Assembly (NCBI GenBank): GCA_934777245.1
Contig: CAKVND010000034.1
Coordinates: 1 to 24,174, forward strand
Origin: an uncultured Candidatus Melainabacteria bacterium
Lineage (GTDB): Bacteria; Cyanobacteriota; Vampirovibrionia; Gastranaerophilales; Gastranaerophilaceae
Direction: 5' to 3'
Length of the DNA stretch: 24,174 nucleotides
Part shown: positions 15,518-23,001 of the stretch, one piece after another
Numbering within the stretch: position 1 is the first letter of the stretch
Layout: each line of letters begins with the position of its first letter
Notes under the pieces: model-generated
Seen by the model: the letters and a program-made list of their open reading frames with translations, nothing else
The model's database searches: none
Told to the model about the DNA's origin: nothing
Translations under genes and position numbers: made by a program

Positions 15518-16114
15518 CTATAATTCTCTTCGGCCTTCAATTGCACGTGCTAAGGTAACTTCGTCAGCGTACTCCAAATCCGCGCCAACAGGCAAACCAA
15601 AAGCAATACGAGAAATTTTTATACCGAAAGGTTTGATTAATTTTGTTAAATACAAACTTGTAGCTTCGCCTTCTACAGAAGGTGAAAGAGCCAAAATAAC
15701 TTCTTGGACTTCCTCGTTTGTAAGTCTTTGCAACAATTCTTTGATTCTAATATCTTCTGCGCCAATTCCATCCATAGGAGAAATCAAACCTTGCAGAACG
15801 TGATAAAGTCCTCGATATTCGTTGGTTTTTTCAATTGCAATTAAGTCCTTAGTTTCAGCAACCACACAAATTACCGAACGATTACGATTTGTTGAAGAAC
15901 AGATTTCGCAAGGACTTTGGGTTGAAATATTAAAACAAATTTCACAAGTCTTTGAATTTTTCTTTGCATCTAAAATTGCATTTGCAAATTTTTCAACCTC
16001 ACTTAACGGCATTTTAAGCACCTGAAAAGCCATCCGCTGTGCAGATTTCGGGCCAACGGACGGAAATTTCTGAAATTGTTCTATTAATGTTGCTATTGAT
16101 TTTGGATAAATCAT
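15518..16114 (-). CDS. recR: Recombination mediator RecR
   Basis: RecR works with RecO/RecF to load RecA at gaps. The 198-aa protein has the full family layout: a helix-hairpin-helix region (FPSVGPKSAQRMAF, about residues 17-30), a four-cysteine zinc finger (C57, C60, C69, C72), a TOPRIM domain (VICVVAETKDLIAIEKT, GLYHVLQGLISPMDGIG) and the C-terminal IAFGLPVGADLEYADEVTLARAIEGRREL block. It has no clear Shine-Dalgarno. It follows ybaB on the same strand, the classic ybaB-recR pairing, but here the two are separated by 140 bp containing an 8-bp repeat array. It converges with bioY. Confidence 0.96.
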   Translation of the reverse strand: MIYPKSIATLIEQFQKFPSVGPKSAQRMAFQVLKMPLSEVEKFANAILDAKKNSKTCEICFNISTQSPCEICSSTNRNRSVICVVAETKDLIAIEKTNEYRGLYHVLQGLISPMDGIGAEDIRIKELLQRLTNEEVQEVILALSPSVEGEATSLYLTKLIKPFGIKISRIAFGLPVGADLEYADEVTLARAIEGRREL

Positions 16115-16132
16115 GTTATTTTAAGTCGTTAA

Positions 16133-16250
16133 GTGAATAGGTTAATAAGTGAATAAGTTCATTTTAGATATTTTCTTTTTTAAGCATTGTTAAATCTTGA
16201 ATATATTTAATACGAACTTATTCACCTATTCACTTATTGACTTATTCACC
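16133..16250. repeat. Inverted pair of 8-bp tandem repeat arrays (GTGAATAA)
   Basis: The left arm (16133-16160) reads GTGAATAG, GTTAATAA, GTGAATAA, GTTC. The right arm (16214-16250) is its inverted counterpart with four units: GAAC, TTATTCAC, CTATTCAC, TTATTGAC, TTATTCAC. The innermost 12 bp (16149-16160 and 16214-16225) are a perfect inverted repeat around a 53-bp AT-rich spacer. The array occupies almost all of the ybaB-recR gap and could fold as a large hairpin in the mRNA. Confidence 0.85.
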
Positions 16251-16254
16251 TCTC

Positions 16255-16590
16255 TTAAAATAGTCCCGGAATACTAATACCACCGGTTACAGATTTCATT
16301 TTTTCTTCCATAACCTTTTGAGCCTTGCCTGTAGTTTGGCTAATAGCTGTAGTGATAATATCTTCTAGCATTTCAATAGTGTCTTCTGAAACTGATGATG
16401 GGTTTTCAGGATTGATAGCTTCGGCTGAAAGTTTAATTGATTTGAATAAACCTTTACCGTCGCAAATAACTTTTACTGAACCGTTTGCAGCCTCGCCGGC
16501 GATATCCATTTTATTAAGTTCATCTTGAGCTTCTTTTAATCTTTTTTGAATATTTTGAGCTTGTTTCATCATATTCATCATGTTCATCAT
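16255..16590 (-). CDS. ybaB: YbaB/EbfC family nucleoid-associated protein
   Basis: This 111-aa dimeric DNA-binding protein associates with the nucleoid. The family pattern is clear: methionine-rich N-terminus, AQNIQKRLKEAQDELNKMDIAGEAANGSVKVICDGKGLFKSIKLSAEAI, and ISQTTGKAQKVMEEKMKSVTGG near the end. Several clustered ATGs exist; the first (16590) is best because GGAGG lies 9 nt upstream. It sits 28 bp after yebC and upstream of recR, consistent with a yebC-ybaB-recR transcript. Confidence 0.94.
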   Translation of the reverse strand: MMNMMNMMKQAQNIQKRLKEAQDELNKMDIAGEAANGSVKVICDGKGLFKSIKLSAEAINPENPSSVSEDTIEMLEDIITTAISQTTGKAQKVMEEKMKSVTGGISIPGLF

Positions 16591-16618
16591 AGTTGATTTC
16601 CTCCTACCTATGTACTTT

Positions 16619-17377
16619 CTAAAGTTGTTCTTCTATTTTTGCCATTAAATCGTCATCAATATCGAAATTTGCATAAACATTCTGAACATCATCATGTTCT
16701 TCTAATTTACCCAACAATCTCATGATATTGATTGCAGTTTTTTCATCTGTTACCTCAATTGTATTTTGCGGAACTCTTGTGAATTCAGCAGATGTAGATT
16801 TAAAACCTTCAGCTTCCAAACCTTCTGTTACAGGTTGCAAGTTTGGAATTGAAGTGTAAACTTTGTATTCGTCTTCCTCTTCAACAATATCTTCCGCATC
16901 AAGATTAATTGCAGCTTCGAAAAGTTTTTCGTAATCTACATCATCTTTATTGAATGTAATGCAGCCTTTTTTATCGAACATCCAACCTACACAACCTGTT
17001 TCGCCTAAGTTACCGTTGAATTTTGTGAAATAACTTCTTACATCACCGGCTGTTCTGTTTTTGTTATCAGTCATAGCCTCTACTACAACTGCAACGCCGC
17101 CTGCTGCATAGCCTTCGTAAACCATTTCATCATAGTTTTCGCTGTTACCTGCACCAGAACCTTTTTCAATAGCTCTTTTGATGTTGTCGTTTGGAAGTCC
17201 TGCAGCCTTAGCTTTTTCAATAGCTGTTCTAAGTCTGAAATTACCTGCCGGATCCGGCCCACCAAGCTTAGATGCTACGATGATTTCTCTAGAAAATTTT
17301 TGAAATTCTGCGGCTCTTAAAGAGTCTGTTTTTGCTTTTTTATGTTTAATCGTTGACCATTTTGAGTGTCCGCTCAT
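16619..17377 (-). CDS. yebC: YebC/PmpR family protein
   Basis: This 252-aa full-length member carries the signature N-terminus MSGHSKWSTIKHKKAKTD and the block LPNDNIKRAIEKGSG, followed by YEGYAAGGVAVVVEAMTDNKNRT and GNLGETGCVGWMFDKKG. The family has been described both as transcription regulators and as ribosome-associated factors that help translation of difficult sequences; the sequence alone does not tell which applies. AGGGGA precedes the ATG, and a good promoter (17416-17444, minus strand) lies just upstream. It leads the yebC-ybaB-recR group. Confidence 0.95.
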   Translation of the reverse strand: MSGHSKWSTIKHKKAKTDSLRAAEFQKFSREIIVASKLGGPDPAGNFRLRTAIEKAKAAGLPNDNIKRAIEKGSGAGNSENYDEMVYEGYAAGGVAVVVEAMTDNKNRTAGDVRSYFTKFNGNLGETGCVGWMFDKKGCITFNKDDVDYEKLFEAAINLDAEDIVEEEDEYKVYTSIPNLQPVTEGLEAEGFKSTSAEFTRVPQNTIEVTDEKTAINIMRLLGKLEEHDDVQNVYANFDIDDDLMAKIEEQL

Positions 17378-17415
17378 AAATATATCCCCTTATAATTAGT
17401 CTGTACTGCCTTACA

Positions 17416-17444
17416 ATAATACATTAAAGCTATTTATATAGCAA
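17416..17444 (-). promoter_or_regulatory. Promoter of yebC-ybaB-recR
   Basis: On the minus strand TTGCTA (17444-17439) and TATTAT (17421-17416) are spaced 17 bp. The start point would be near 17409, about 30 nt before the yebC ATG, leaving room for its AGGGGA ribosome site. Confidence 0.7.
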
Positions 17445-17487
17445 GGTTTTATTCTTAAAACAAAATATTTGATTAATTTTGCTAAAA

Positions 17488-17516
17488 TTGCACTGACAAA
17501 ACATTTATACTATAAT
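17488..17516 (+). promoter_or_regulatory. Promoter placed directly before the GNAT-like ATG
   Basis: TTGCAC (17488-17493) and TATAAT (17511-17516) are 17 bp apart. The predicted start point (about 17522-17524) coincides with the ATG at 17523, which implies a leaderless mRNA and excludes the longer reading frame from 17469. Confidence 0.75.
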
Positions 17517-17522
17517 TTTTCT

Positions 17523-18521
17523 ATGAGAAAGATTAGAAAGCTTTATTATTTTGATAAAAAAAGAATGCAGGAAATGATTTCTTTTCTTAATAATAGAGAT
17601 AAGTATATTAATCACATTATGTTTAATCCGCTTATACCTCTGCATCATTTATTGCCATTGAGGTTTAAGTTTCTTCCTGAATCTTATGTTTTGAAAGATA
17701 AAAAAGAAATTAAGGGTTTAATAACAGTTGCGCCATCCAGATGTCCATTAAAAAAAATGGAAATTCAACGTCTTTTTTTTGAAAATAATTGTTATGATGA
17801 TGCCGGTGAATTGATACAATTTGTTGTATCAAAATATAAAGCTATGGGTGCAGCGTCTTTTGTTGTGAAAATCGATGATTTTTTACCGGAATTATTAAAG
17901 CTTTTTGTTGCAAGGTGTGGGTTTAGTCAAATTTCTTACGAAAAACTTTGGAAAGTTGGCGAATTTGATGGAGAATTTAACAAAAAAGATTTTAGAGAAT
18001 TCAGAAATTCTGATGCTCAGACTGTTGCAAATCTTTATAATGAATCTTTATTACCGCATTTTAGACCACTATTAAGTCGAGATGCCAAAGAGTTTAAGGA
18101 AATATTTTTCAAAGGACTTTCTTATTTTAGCGAATACAAATATGTAATTGAAGATAAGAGTTCGAAAAATATTACGTGCTATCTTTCTATTCAAAGCGCG
18201 GACAACGAAAATTTTATTCTTGATATAATCCAATCTTCTTGGATAGAACTTGATATTCGTGCGCTAATTGCTTTTGCAAAAGTTCAAATCTCAAAACGTC
18301 AGAAGAATTTTAATTTGTATATAAGAACAAAAAAATATACTCAACTTGGTGAGCGCGATGAAAAATACTTTATGGAAAATAAATTTGAATGCGTGCAAAA
18401 CCAGATTGTTTTAACCAACTCATCAGCCAAAATAATTCGAGAAAATGTGCACACCGGACAATTTACAATTTTAAGCCAATTTTGCAGCGTACGTCCAATT
18501 GCACAAAATTTTAATAATTAA
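17523..18521 (+). CDS. GNAT-like (possibly tandem) acetyltransferase
   Basis: This 332-aa soluble protein is a tentative GNAT. The first half has KEIKGLITVAPSRCPLKKMEI followed by ELIQFVVSKYKAMGAASFVVKI and LLKLFVARCGFSQISYEKLWKV, matching the usual GNAT helix, central strand and final x-x-GF-x-x-x strand. The second half starts again with FREFRNSDAQTVANLYNES, as in tandem GNATs, and then degenerates. No clear acetyl-CoA Q/R-x-x-G-x-G/A loop is visible, so the assignment is modest. The start at 17523 is chosen because promoter geometry places transcription initiation at that codon, and there is no ribosome site for 17469. It is a single-gene unit, divergent from yebC. Confidence 0.55.
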   Translation: MRKIRKLYYFDKKRMQEMISFLNNRDKYINHIMFNPLIPLHHLLPLRFKFLPESYVLKDKKEIKGLITVAPSRCPLKKMEIQRLFFENNCYDDAGELIQFVVSKYKAMGAASFVVKIDDFLPELLKLFVARCGFSQISYEKLWKVGEFDGEFNKKDFREFRNSDAQTVANLYNESLLPHFRPLLSRDAKEFKEIFFKGLSYFSEYKYVIEDKSSKNITCYLSIQSADNENFILDIIQSSWIELDIRALIAFAKVQISKRQKNFNLYIRTKKYTQLGERDEKYFMENKFECVQNQIVLTNSSAKIIRENVHTGQFTILSQFCSVRPIAQNFNN

Positions 18522-18680
18522 ACAATTTAAATTAAATGTTAAATTTTGTAAACTTAGTTTTTTGAGTCTGAAAGCTAAGTATAGTAATGCAAATTAAAGA
18601 ATAGAAAAAATAAAAAAATATAAAAGGCAATTTTTGTGAAGAAAATGTTTTTATAAATATATCACTTTTGGATTTAGAGA

Positions 18681-18688
18681 AAAGGAGG
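18681..18688 (+). promoter_or_regulatory. Full-consensus ribosome binding site AAAGGAGG
   Basis: AAAGGAGG lies 9 nt before the ATG at 18698 and is the strongest Shine-Dalgarno in the window. It fixes the start and rules out the in-frame TTG at 18668, which would lie upstream of it. Confidence 0.9.
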
Positions 18689-18697
18689 ATATATAGA

Positions 18698-19804
18698 ATG
18701 TTAGCAAATTTTAGTATTTCACAATTTAAGGAACATGTACAATTATTTATTAAAGAGAATGGCATTGATGCTAATGGTAATAATGTTATAGAAAAAGATA
18801 ATGGTGAGTTAGCAAAAGTTTTAAATCATTTTGGGTTAGAAGAATCCAAATTAGGTGATTTATTAGAAAAAACGGATAATGCGGTTAAAAATTCTGAGAT
18901 GGCTGTTTCTTCAAGACAACCAAGTGAGGATGATGTTTATAAAGATTTTATTCAGTCATATAAAAAATATAATAATTTGAGCGAAGCGCAACAAGAGGAC
19001 GTAAGAAAGAAGGTATGTCAAAGTGCTTCGGAAAGTTATTCTAAAATGACTGATGAAATAAACAATAAGCCTTTGTATTCATCAGTATCTTCGAATGATA
19101 ATTTAGTGGATTTTTTAAACACGTATGATGATTCAACAGATGCAGCGGAATTTAAACAAAAATTTACTCAAAAGTTGTTGGATTTCTCACAAAAGCAATG
19201 CGAACAATTGAAAGACAATATTAAAAGATATGACGCAGCATTTGGCGAATATGATGTTACTTATAGTTCTCCATTTAAAATAAAATCAGGAGTACCAAAT
19301 CTGCCAAAAGATATTGCGGAAGCATGTTTATTAGCTGTTTCTGCTAAAATAAATGAGTATTCTGCAAAAGATACATCATCATTAACTCATAAGGAAAATC
19401 TGGAATTATCTTTGAATTTGTATAATGAAGTTAATGAAATTATAAATAAGTTTACTAATAGCATAGAATCCAAAAAAGAAGAAATCGTGGATGCTTATGA
19501 AGCAGGATATAGATATGATACGGAAAATTTGATGAGTGAAAATCCTAGGTGTGAAACTTGGGACGCCCCTCTTGGAGGAGGCGAAGCATCTTTTGAATAT
19601 ATCATTATGACTAGTGCTCCTGTTCAAAAAACATTTACAGATGTTGTTGAGTCAACAACGACGGGTGTTTCTACAACGGAAATAGATAATAAAAATAATC
19701 CAAATGCGCCTATATATGATTTAAGCGGTAGACAAGTATCAAAAGAATCATTAAATCATGGTCAAATTTATATTCAGAATGGTAAGAAATTTGTTGCGCA
19801 ATAA
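18698..19804 (+). CDS. 368-aa protein with Bacteroidetes-type C-terminal motif
   Basis: I do not recognise the body of this protein. Residues 1-60 are helical and contain an EF-hand- or dockerin-like loop (24-35, DANGNNVIEKDN). The middle is a long helical, glutamine/lysine/asparagine-rich region. A Thr/Ser/Val linker (TTTGVSTTEI) then leads to a C-terminal block of about 30 residues (PIYDLSGRQV, then GQIYIQNGKKFVAQ). That block closely matches the YDLxGRxV...GxYIxNGKKxxxx ending common on secreted Bacteroidales proteins. No signal peptide is visible. It is followed 29 bp later by the first zincin-like gene in the same direction. The function and export route are unknown. Confidence 0.72.
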   Translation: MLANFSISQFKEHVQLFIKENGIDANGNNVIEKDNGELAKVLNHFGLEESKLGDLLEKTDNAVKNSEMAVSSRQPSEDDVYKDFIQSYKKYNNLSEAQQEDVRKKVCQSASESYSKMTDEINNKPLYSSVSSNDNLVDFLNTYDDSTDAAEFKQKFTQKLLDFSQKQCEQLKDNIKRYDAAFGEYDVTYSSPFKIKSGVPNLPKDIAEACLLAVSAKINEYSAKDTSSLTHKENLELSLNLYNEVNEIINKFTNSIESKKEEIVDAYEAGYRYDTENLMSENPRCETWDAPLGGGEASFEYIIMTSAPVQKTFTDVVESTTTGVSTTEIDNKNNPNAPIYDLSGRQVSKESLNHGQIYIQNGKKFVAQ

Positions 19805-19833
19805 AAAATGAATTTTTGTAGGAAATTATTTTA

Positions 19834-20931
19834 ATGAAAATTATAAGTTCTATTAAAAGATTTTTTACACAAACAAAGCCTTTGCAAAAAGCGACAAGTG
19901 AGCTTGCACAGACTTCACAGAAAGCTGAAAAAGTTTGTGAAGAAGTCGTAACTTCTGCAACCAATGAAATTGCATCAAAAACTTCTCAAACAGTACAACA
20001 CTCAATTTATAGCACAAAACCACGCCCTGTAACTGAAGCTGATAAAGTAGCAGCACAACAGTATTTTTATGCCTTGAAAAATAAGACGCATATCACGCAA
20101 GAAGAAATGAAAGAGCTTTTTGCAAAGGACTATCATGAATTTATAAGTGGAGCACATGATCTTGTATTAAAACACTCTGGGATTTCTTCAAAGTTACATC
20201 CTGCAATAGTTTGGAAAAATGATGAAACAGCATTCGATTTATTTTATCATCCAATACGAAATGTCGTTTATATGGATATATCACTTATAAATACAGACAA
20301 AACAAAACTATTTAATTTAATAAATCATGAATTAAAACATTGGAGACAGTATCTGGATATTTTAAGAACAGAAAATTTAGGTTCTCAAACAATAAAAATA
20401 CAGATAACAAAATACAAAGAAGATCTAAGAAATAATTTTTTAAAGCTATTTGAACAACTTGCAAAAGGCAAGACTGAAGATATGAGTGATGCATTCATCA
20501 AAAACTTAAAAGATCATCAAAGAATATATGAATCAGATAGAAAAGCCTTTGAACAACAGTTAGATAATGAGTGTCAAATGCTCCTTGAACATTTATCCAA
20601 ACTTCAAAAAACTGCAATCGAAGAAATTGGCTTGATAAAAGAAAATTCAGCATTAGCAAGAAAATCAAAAATGTACTTTGAAGATGTTAAAAGTGCAATG
20701 TTAGATAATCCACAAAACCTGGATTTTGGGCTTTATCGGACTCGTTTGATGGAAAAAGAGGCATATTTAACAGGAGATATGGCTGAATCAGAAGTGAGCG
20801 GGGAATGCTTGTTCAGTAAGCTAAAAAAACAATATACTGCAAATCAAGCCGATAAAGAATTATCCGAACAATTGCGTAAAGGAAATGAAGAAAATCAGAG
20901 AAGATATGCAAAAGCACTCGAAAAAGCATAA
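19834..20931 (+). CDS. Putative zincin metalloprotease (HELKH)
   Basis: This 365-aa protein has a polar helical N-terminus (1-70) and a compact region about 105-175 holding H165-E166-L-K-H169 (LINHELKHWRQYL), the HExxH zinc motif of zincin peptidases. A long charged coiled region (about 175-300) follows, then RLMEKEAYLTGD (about 304-315), where E307 or E309 in an E-x-x-A-like context could be the third zinc ligand. No signal peptide or membrane helix is visible. The 130-residue insertion between the motif and the possible third ligand is unusual. AGGA lies about 11 nt before the ATG. Family not recognised; peptidase activity is inferred from the motif only. Confidence 0.66.
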   Translation: MKIISSIKRFFTQTKPLQKATSELAQTSQKAEKVCEEVVTSATNEIASKTSQTVQHSIYSTKPRPVTEADKVAAQQYFYALKNKTHITQEEMKELFAKDYHEFISGAHDLVLKHSGISSKLHPAIVWKNDETAFDLFYHPIRNVVYMDISLINTDKTKLFNLINHELKHWRQYLDILRTENLGSQTIKIQITKYKEDLRNNFLKLFEQLAKGKTEDMSDAFIKNLKDHQRIYESDRKAFEQQLDNECQMLLEHLSKLQKTAIEEIGLIKENSALARKSKMYFEDVKSAMLDNPQNLDFGLYRTRLMEKEAYLTGDMAESEVSGECLFSKLKKQYTANQADKELSEQLRKGNEENQRRYAKALEKA

Positions 20932-21033
20932 GCTATTGTTATGAACTAACACGATTGTTTAATAAAACTCAGGTTTACACAAATTAAATAGACTAATTGG
21001 TAATATCTAGGGAGTTTTTTTATAAAAAATTAA

Positions 21034-21930
21034 TTATGCTTTTTCTGATTGAGCTATAGATGGTTTGGTTTTTAATTTGCAAATTTCATCTCGAATTTTG
21101 TTACCTGCCCAAGCTCCTAGTCCTGCGGTTAGCATTGCACCGACATAACTGATTATTGATAATTTATGACATGCTTTAACTTTTTTTAGCGCTTCTCCTG
21201 TAACACCGGATTTCTTTGCAACATTTGTTCCTTTTATGTTTGCAATACATTCTTCTATCGTCAAAGGCAAAACAGTCAGCATAGTTAATACTCCACAATG
21301 TTTTTTAATCTTGTCATAAATATTTAATTTTTCGTCGTTCTCTTTTTTATCTGTAAATATTGCACAAGTTGAAATTATAAGAGGACCGAAAACAGCAAGC
21401 GGATTTCGAACTTTTGCGAGAGTTTTTATTAATGGGTTTGAAGATTTACTATTCAATTTGTGTTGAATTTCATGAAAAATTGGGGCTCCGAATTTTGAAA
21501 AATTACAAACTACCGCGTTATCAGCCGAAGAGAAAAATGCGTTATTACCCTTTACCGTACGGATAAAAGAACTATTATTGCTAGGTAATCGCATTATATG
21601 ATATATAAATTTTTCTTTACCTTTTGGAATTTTAAAATTAATTTTTAACTGTTTTTTTATAACATTTGCATTATTCGGATTCAAATCTATGACTTTTAAG
21701 TCATTTTGCAAATTGTTTTGATTTATTGCATTTTGAACATAAGGTAAGTAACCGCCCCCTTGAACATTTTTAATGTTTTTCATTATATACTTACCTAAAG
21801 GATATTTTGCTTTTTTAGTAATATAGGTTTGACCTTCCCATCCTGCAACAACTCCCAACGCACCTACAGCGACATTTTTAACAGGCGAATATTGCCGGTT
21901 ATCGTATGAATAAGAATTTATTGCATCCAT
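21034..21930 (-). CDS. Putative membrane-bound zincin metalloprotease (HEIQH)
   Basis: This 298-aa protein, convergent with the preceding zincin-like gene, carries H153-E154-I-Q-H157 (PIFHEIQHKLNS) and later LTIEECIANI (E226/E227), an E-x-x-A-type third-ligand candidate. Hydrophobic helices at about 177-193, 213-225 and 252-275 (ISYVGAMLTAGLGAWAG), plus a glycine-rich segment near 23-32, suggest membrane association. The active-site motif and third ligand flank the membrane segments, as in several membrane metallopeptidase families. The sequence shows no evident relation to its neighbour beyond the motif. AAGGAAGG about 10 nt upstream supports the start. Function inferred. Confidence 0.66.
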   Translation of the reverse strand: MDAINSYSYDNRQYSPVKNVAVGALGVVAGWEGQTYITKKAKYPLGKYIMKNIKNVQGGGYLPYVQNAINQNNLQNDLKVIDLNPNNANVIKKQLKINFKIPKGKEKFIYHIMRLPSNNSSFIRTVKGNNAFFSSADNAVVCNFSKFGAPIFHEIQHKLNSKSSNPLIKTLAKVRNPLAVFGPLIISTCAIFTDKKENDEKLNIYDKIKKHCGVLTMLTVLPLTIEECIANIKGTNVAKKSGVTGEALKKVKACHKLSIISYVGAMLTAGLGAWAGNKIRDEICKLKTKPSIAQSEKA

Positions 21931-22008
21931 ATATTTACTACCTTCCTTATATTATAAGTTAAGAAAAGAAGAAAAATTGTCTAATATTTAAGATTTTGTA
22001 AATAATCT

Positions 22009-22353
22009 TTAAGCTAACTGGAGTTTGATGTCGTATTTATACCCAAGACCTTTTATTAGTTTAAATGCAGTATCTATACGCGGAGTTACTTTTCCATTCA
22101 TAATATCGTACAAGTTAGCTCTGTTTATTCCTGCGTTGTTTGCAATATGTGTGATAGCACCGCGTTCACTATGCTTAACAACATCTAACAAACAGTTTAT
22201 AAATTCTTCTACATCACCATTATTTAAGAATTCATTAAGAGAATCTTCTAGCCAAGCTTGTGTATATGCTTTATCCTTAAAGCATTCTGCAAAATGATTT
22301 TCAAATTTAGGAGCATTTTTATGATAGTCAATTTGTTTTTTTGTTAGGCTCAT
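22009..22353 (-). CDS. HigA-like addiction-module antitoxin
   Basis: This 114-aa DNA-binding antitoxin has an N-terminal toxin-binding part (AWLEDSLNEFLNNGDVEEFINCLLDVVKHS) and an HTH (ITHIANNAGINRANLYDIMNGKVTPRIDTAFKLIKGLGYKYDIKL). This is the pattern of the 'putative addiction module antidote' family (HigA/XRE-like). The start at 22353 is set by GAAAGGA 6 nt upstream; a longer frame from 22380 lacks such a site. Its start codon lies inside the 3' end of the toxin reading frame, a usual arrangement for these modules, but that toxin frame is broken. All visible motifs of the antitoxin are intact, so it may still repress its own promoter. Confidence 0.87.
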   Translation of the reverse strand: MSLTKKQIDYHKNAPKFENHFAECFKDKAYTQAWLEDSLNEFLNNGDVEEFINCLLDVVKHSERGAITHIANNAGINRANLYDIMNGKVTPRIDTAFKLIKGLGYKYDIKLQLA

Positions 22354-22678
22354 AATTAGTCCTTTCACAATAATCTGCAAAATAAGTATTTGCTTGCTGT
22401 ATTAATTTTTTCTATTCTTTCTTATCGCTGCCAGCAACAAAAAGAATCAAAGTGTTGTCAAGATCATAATAGTAAATTCTGTAACCTTAACCAAAGTCAA
22501 AACGTAATTCAGATAATACTGAATTCTGTAACGTATGATGGTCGCCATAGTGTCCGTCATTGTAAAGCTTTTTCAAGCGTTTTTGAATTCGTACTTTAAA
22601 TGAATTATCTAAATCGTTAAACCAATCTAAATAAGGACATTTACCATCTGTTGTGTAATAGTATTCAATATTTTTTAT
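22328..22678 (-). pseudogene. Decayed Gp49/HigB-like toxin (lost start, two stops)
   Basis: Read in one frame on the minus strand, the sequence gives a near-complete RelE/HigB (Gp49-like) toxin of about 116 residues. Recognisable segments are NIEYYYTTDGKCPYLDWFND, FKVRIQKRLKKLYNDGHYGD, LSELRFDFG, GYRIYYYDLDNTLILFVAGS and IQQANTYFADYCE. It is broken in three ways: the expected start codon is ATA (22676-22678), a TAA at 22487-22489 interrupts FDFG-x-GYRIYYY, and a TAG at 22412-22414 interrupts DKKE-x-KKLIQQ. The frame otherwise stays open to a TGA at 22328 and overlaps the antitoxin start by 26 bp. There is no frameshift, so the decay looks recent. Confidence 0.85.
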
Positions 22679-22737
22679 TTTTATCTATCTATATTGCATG
22701 GCAAACCGACAATATTGTCAAGCTACTGAAATTTTAT

Positions 22738-22814
22738 AAAACTTAATATTTAAAAATTAAAGATTATAACTTATTTTGATAGACTAAAAATAATAGTTAA
22801 TAAAAAGCTGGATT
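22738..22814 (+). repeat. Composite repeat leader, copy 1 (77 bp)
   Basis: This starts AAAACTTAATATTTAAAAAT and ends AAGCTGGATT. It matches 23848-23924 over 77 bp with six substitutions and no gap (71/77). In both copies it is followed by a hairpin and then by ATGACG and GTCATTGCGA blocks. Confidence 0.93.
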
Positions 22815-22819
22815 CTTCA

Positions 22820-22879
22820 TTTTACAATGAACTTCCCCGCTTGTAGGTATCACTACTAATAAGGAAGTGAAGTGTAAAA
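22820..22879 (+). repeat. Nested 60-bp hairpin element, copy 1
   Basis: The outer arms are TTTTACA and TGTAAAA, then ACTTCC with GGAAGT, then an inner stem TTGTAG with CTAC-t-AA. Total length is exactly 60 bp, identical to copy 2 at 23002-23061. It interrupts a GGATT...AATGACG repeat that has a different small hairpin at this place in the other composite copy. Confidence 0.8.
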
Positions 22880-22920
22880 TCAGCTTCAGAATGACGGAAC
22901 GCTGGGAAGTCCGACGCCAT

Positions 22921-22956
22921 GTCATTGCGAGAAAATCTCTGATTTTCTTGGCAATG
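22921..22956 (+). repeat. CATTGCGA-type inverted repeat, copy 1
   Basis: GTCATTGCGAGAAAATC and GATTTTCTTGGCAATG form an imperfect hairpin. Related sequence occurs inverted at 23253-23288 and, more diverged, at 23979-24021. GTCATTGCGA...GCAATC repeats are a widespread class of dispersed bacterial repeats. Confidence 0.75.
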
Positions 22957-23001
22957 TAGGTTGTGTGAAATTGTTTTTTATAGTTTATAATACCCTCTCC
23001 C

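Noticed and set aside
15478..15522. TATAGCC/GGCTATA hairpin between bioY and recR as a terminator
   Set aside because: It has a 31-nt loop, overlaps the recR stop codon and lacks a U-run.
16133..16250. CRISPR array
   Set aside because: The repeat unit is only 8 bp, with no spacers, the two sides are inverted and no cas genes are near.
17469..17522. Longer GNAT-like start at 17469
   Set aside because: A TTGCAC-N17-TATAAT promoter overlaps these codons, so they should not be transcribed.
22328..22678. Recoded stop codons in the toxin gene
   Set aside because: Two different stops (TAA and TAG) would both need readthrough, the start codon is also lost, and both codons act as normal stops elsewhere in the window.
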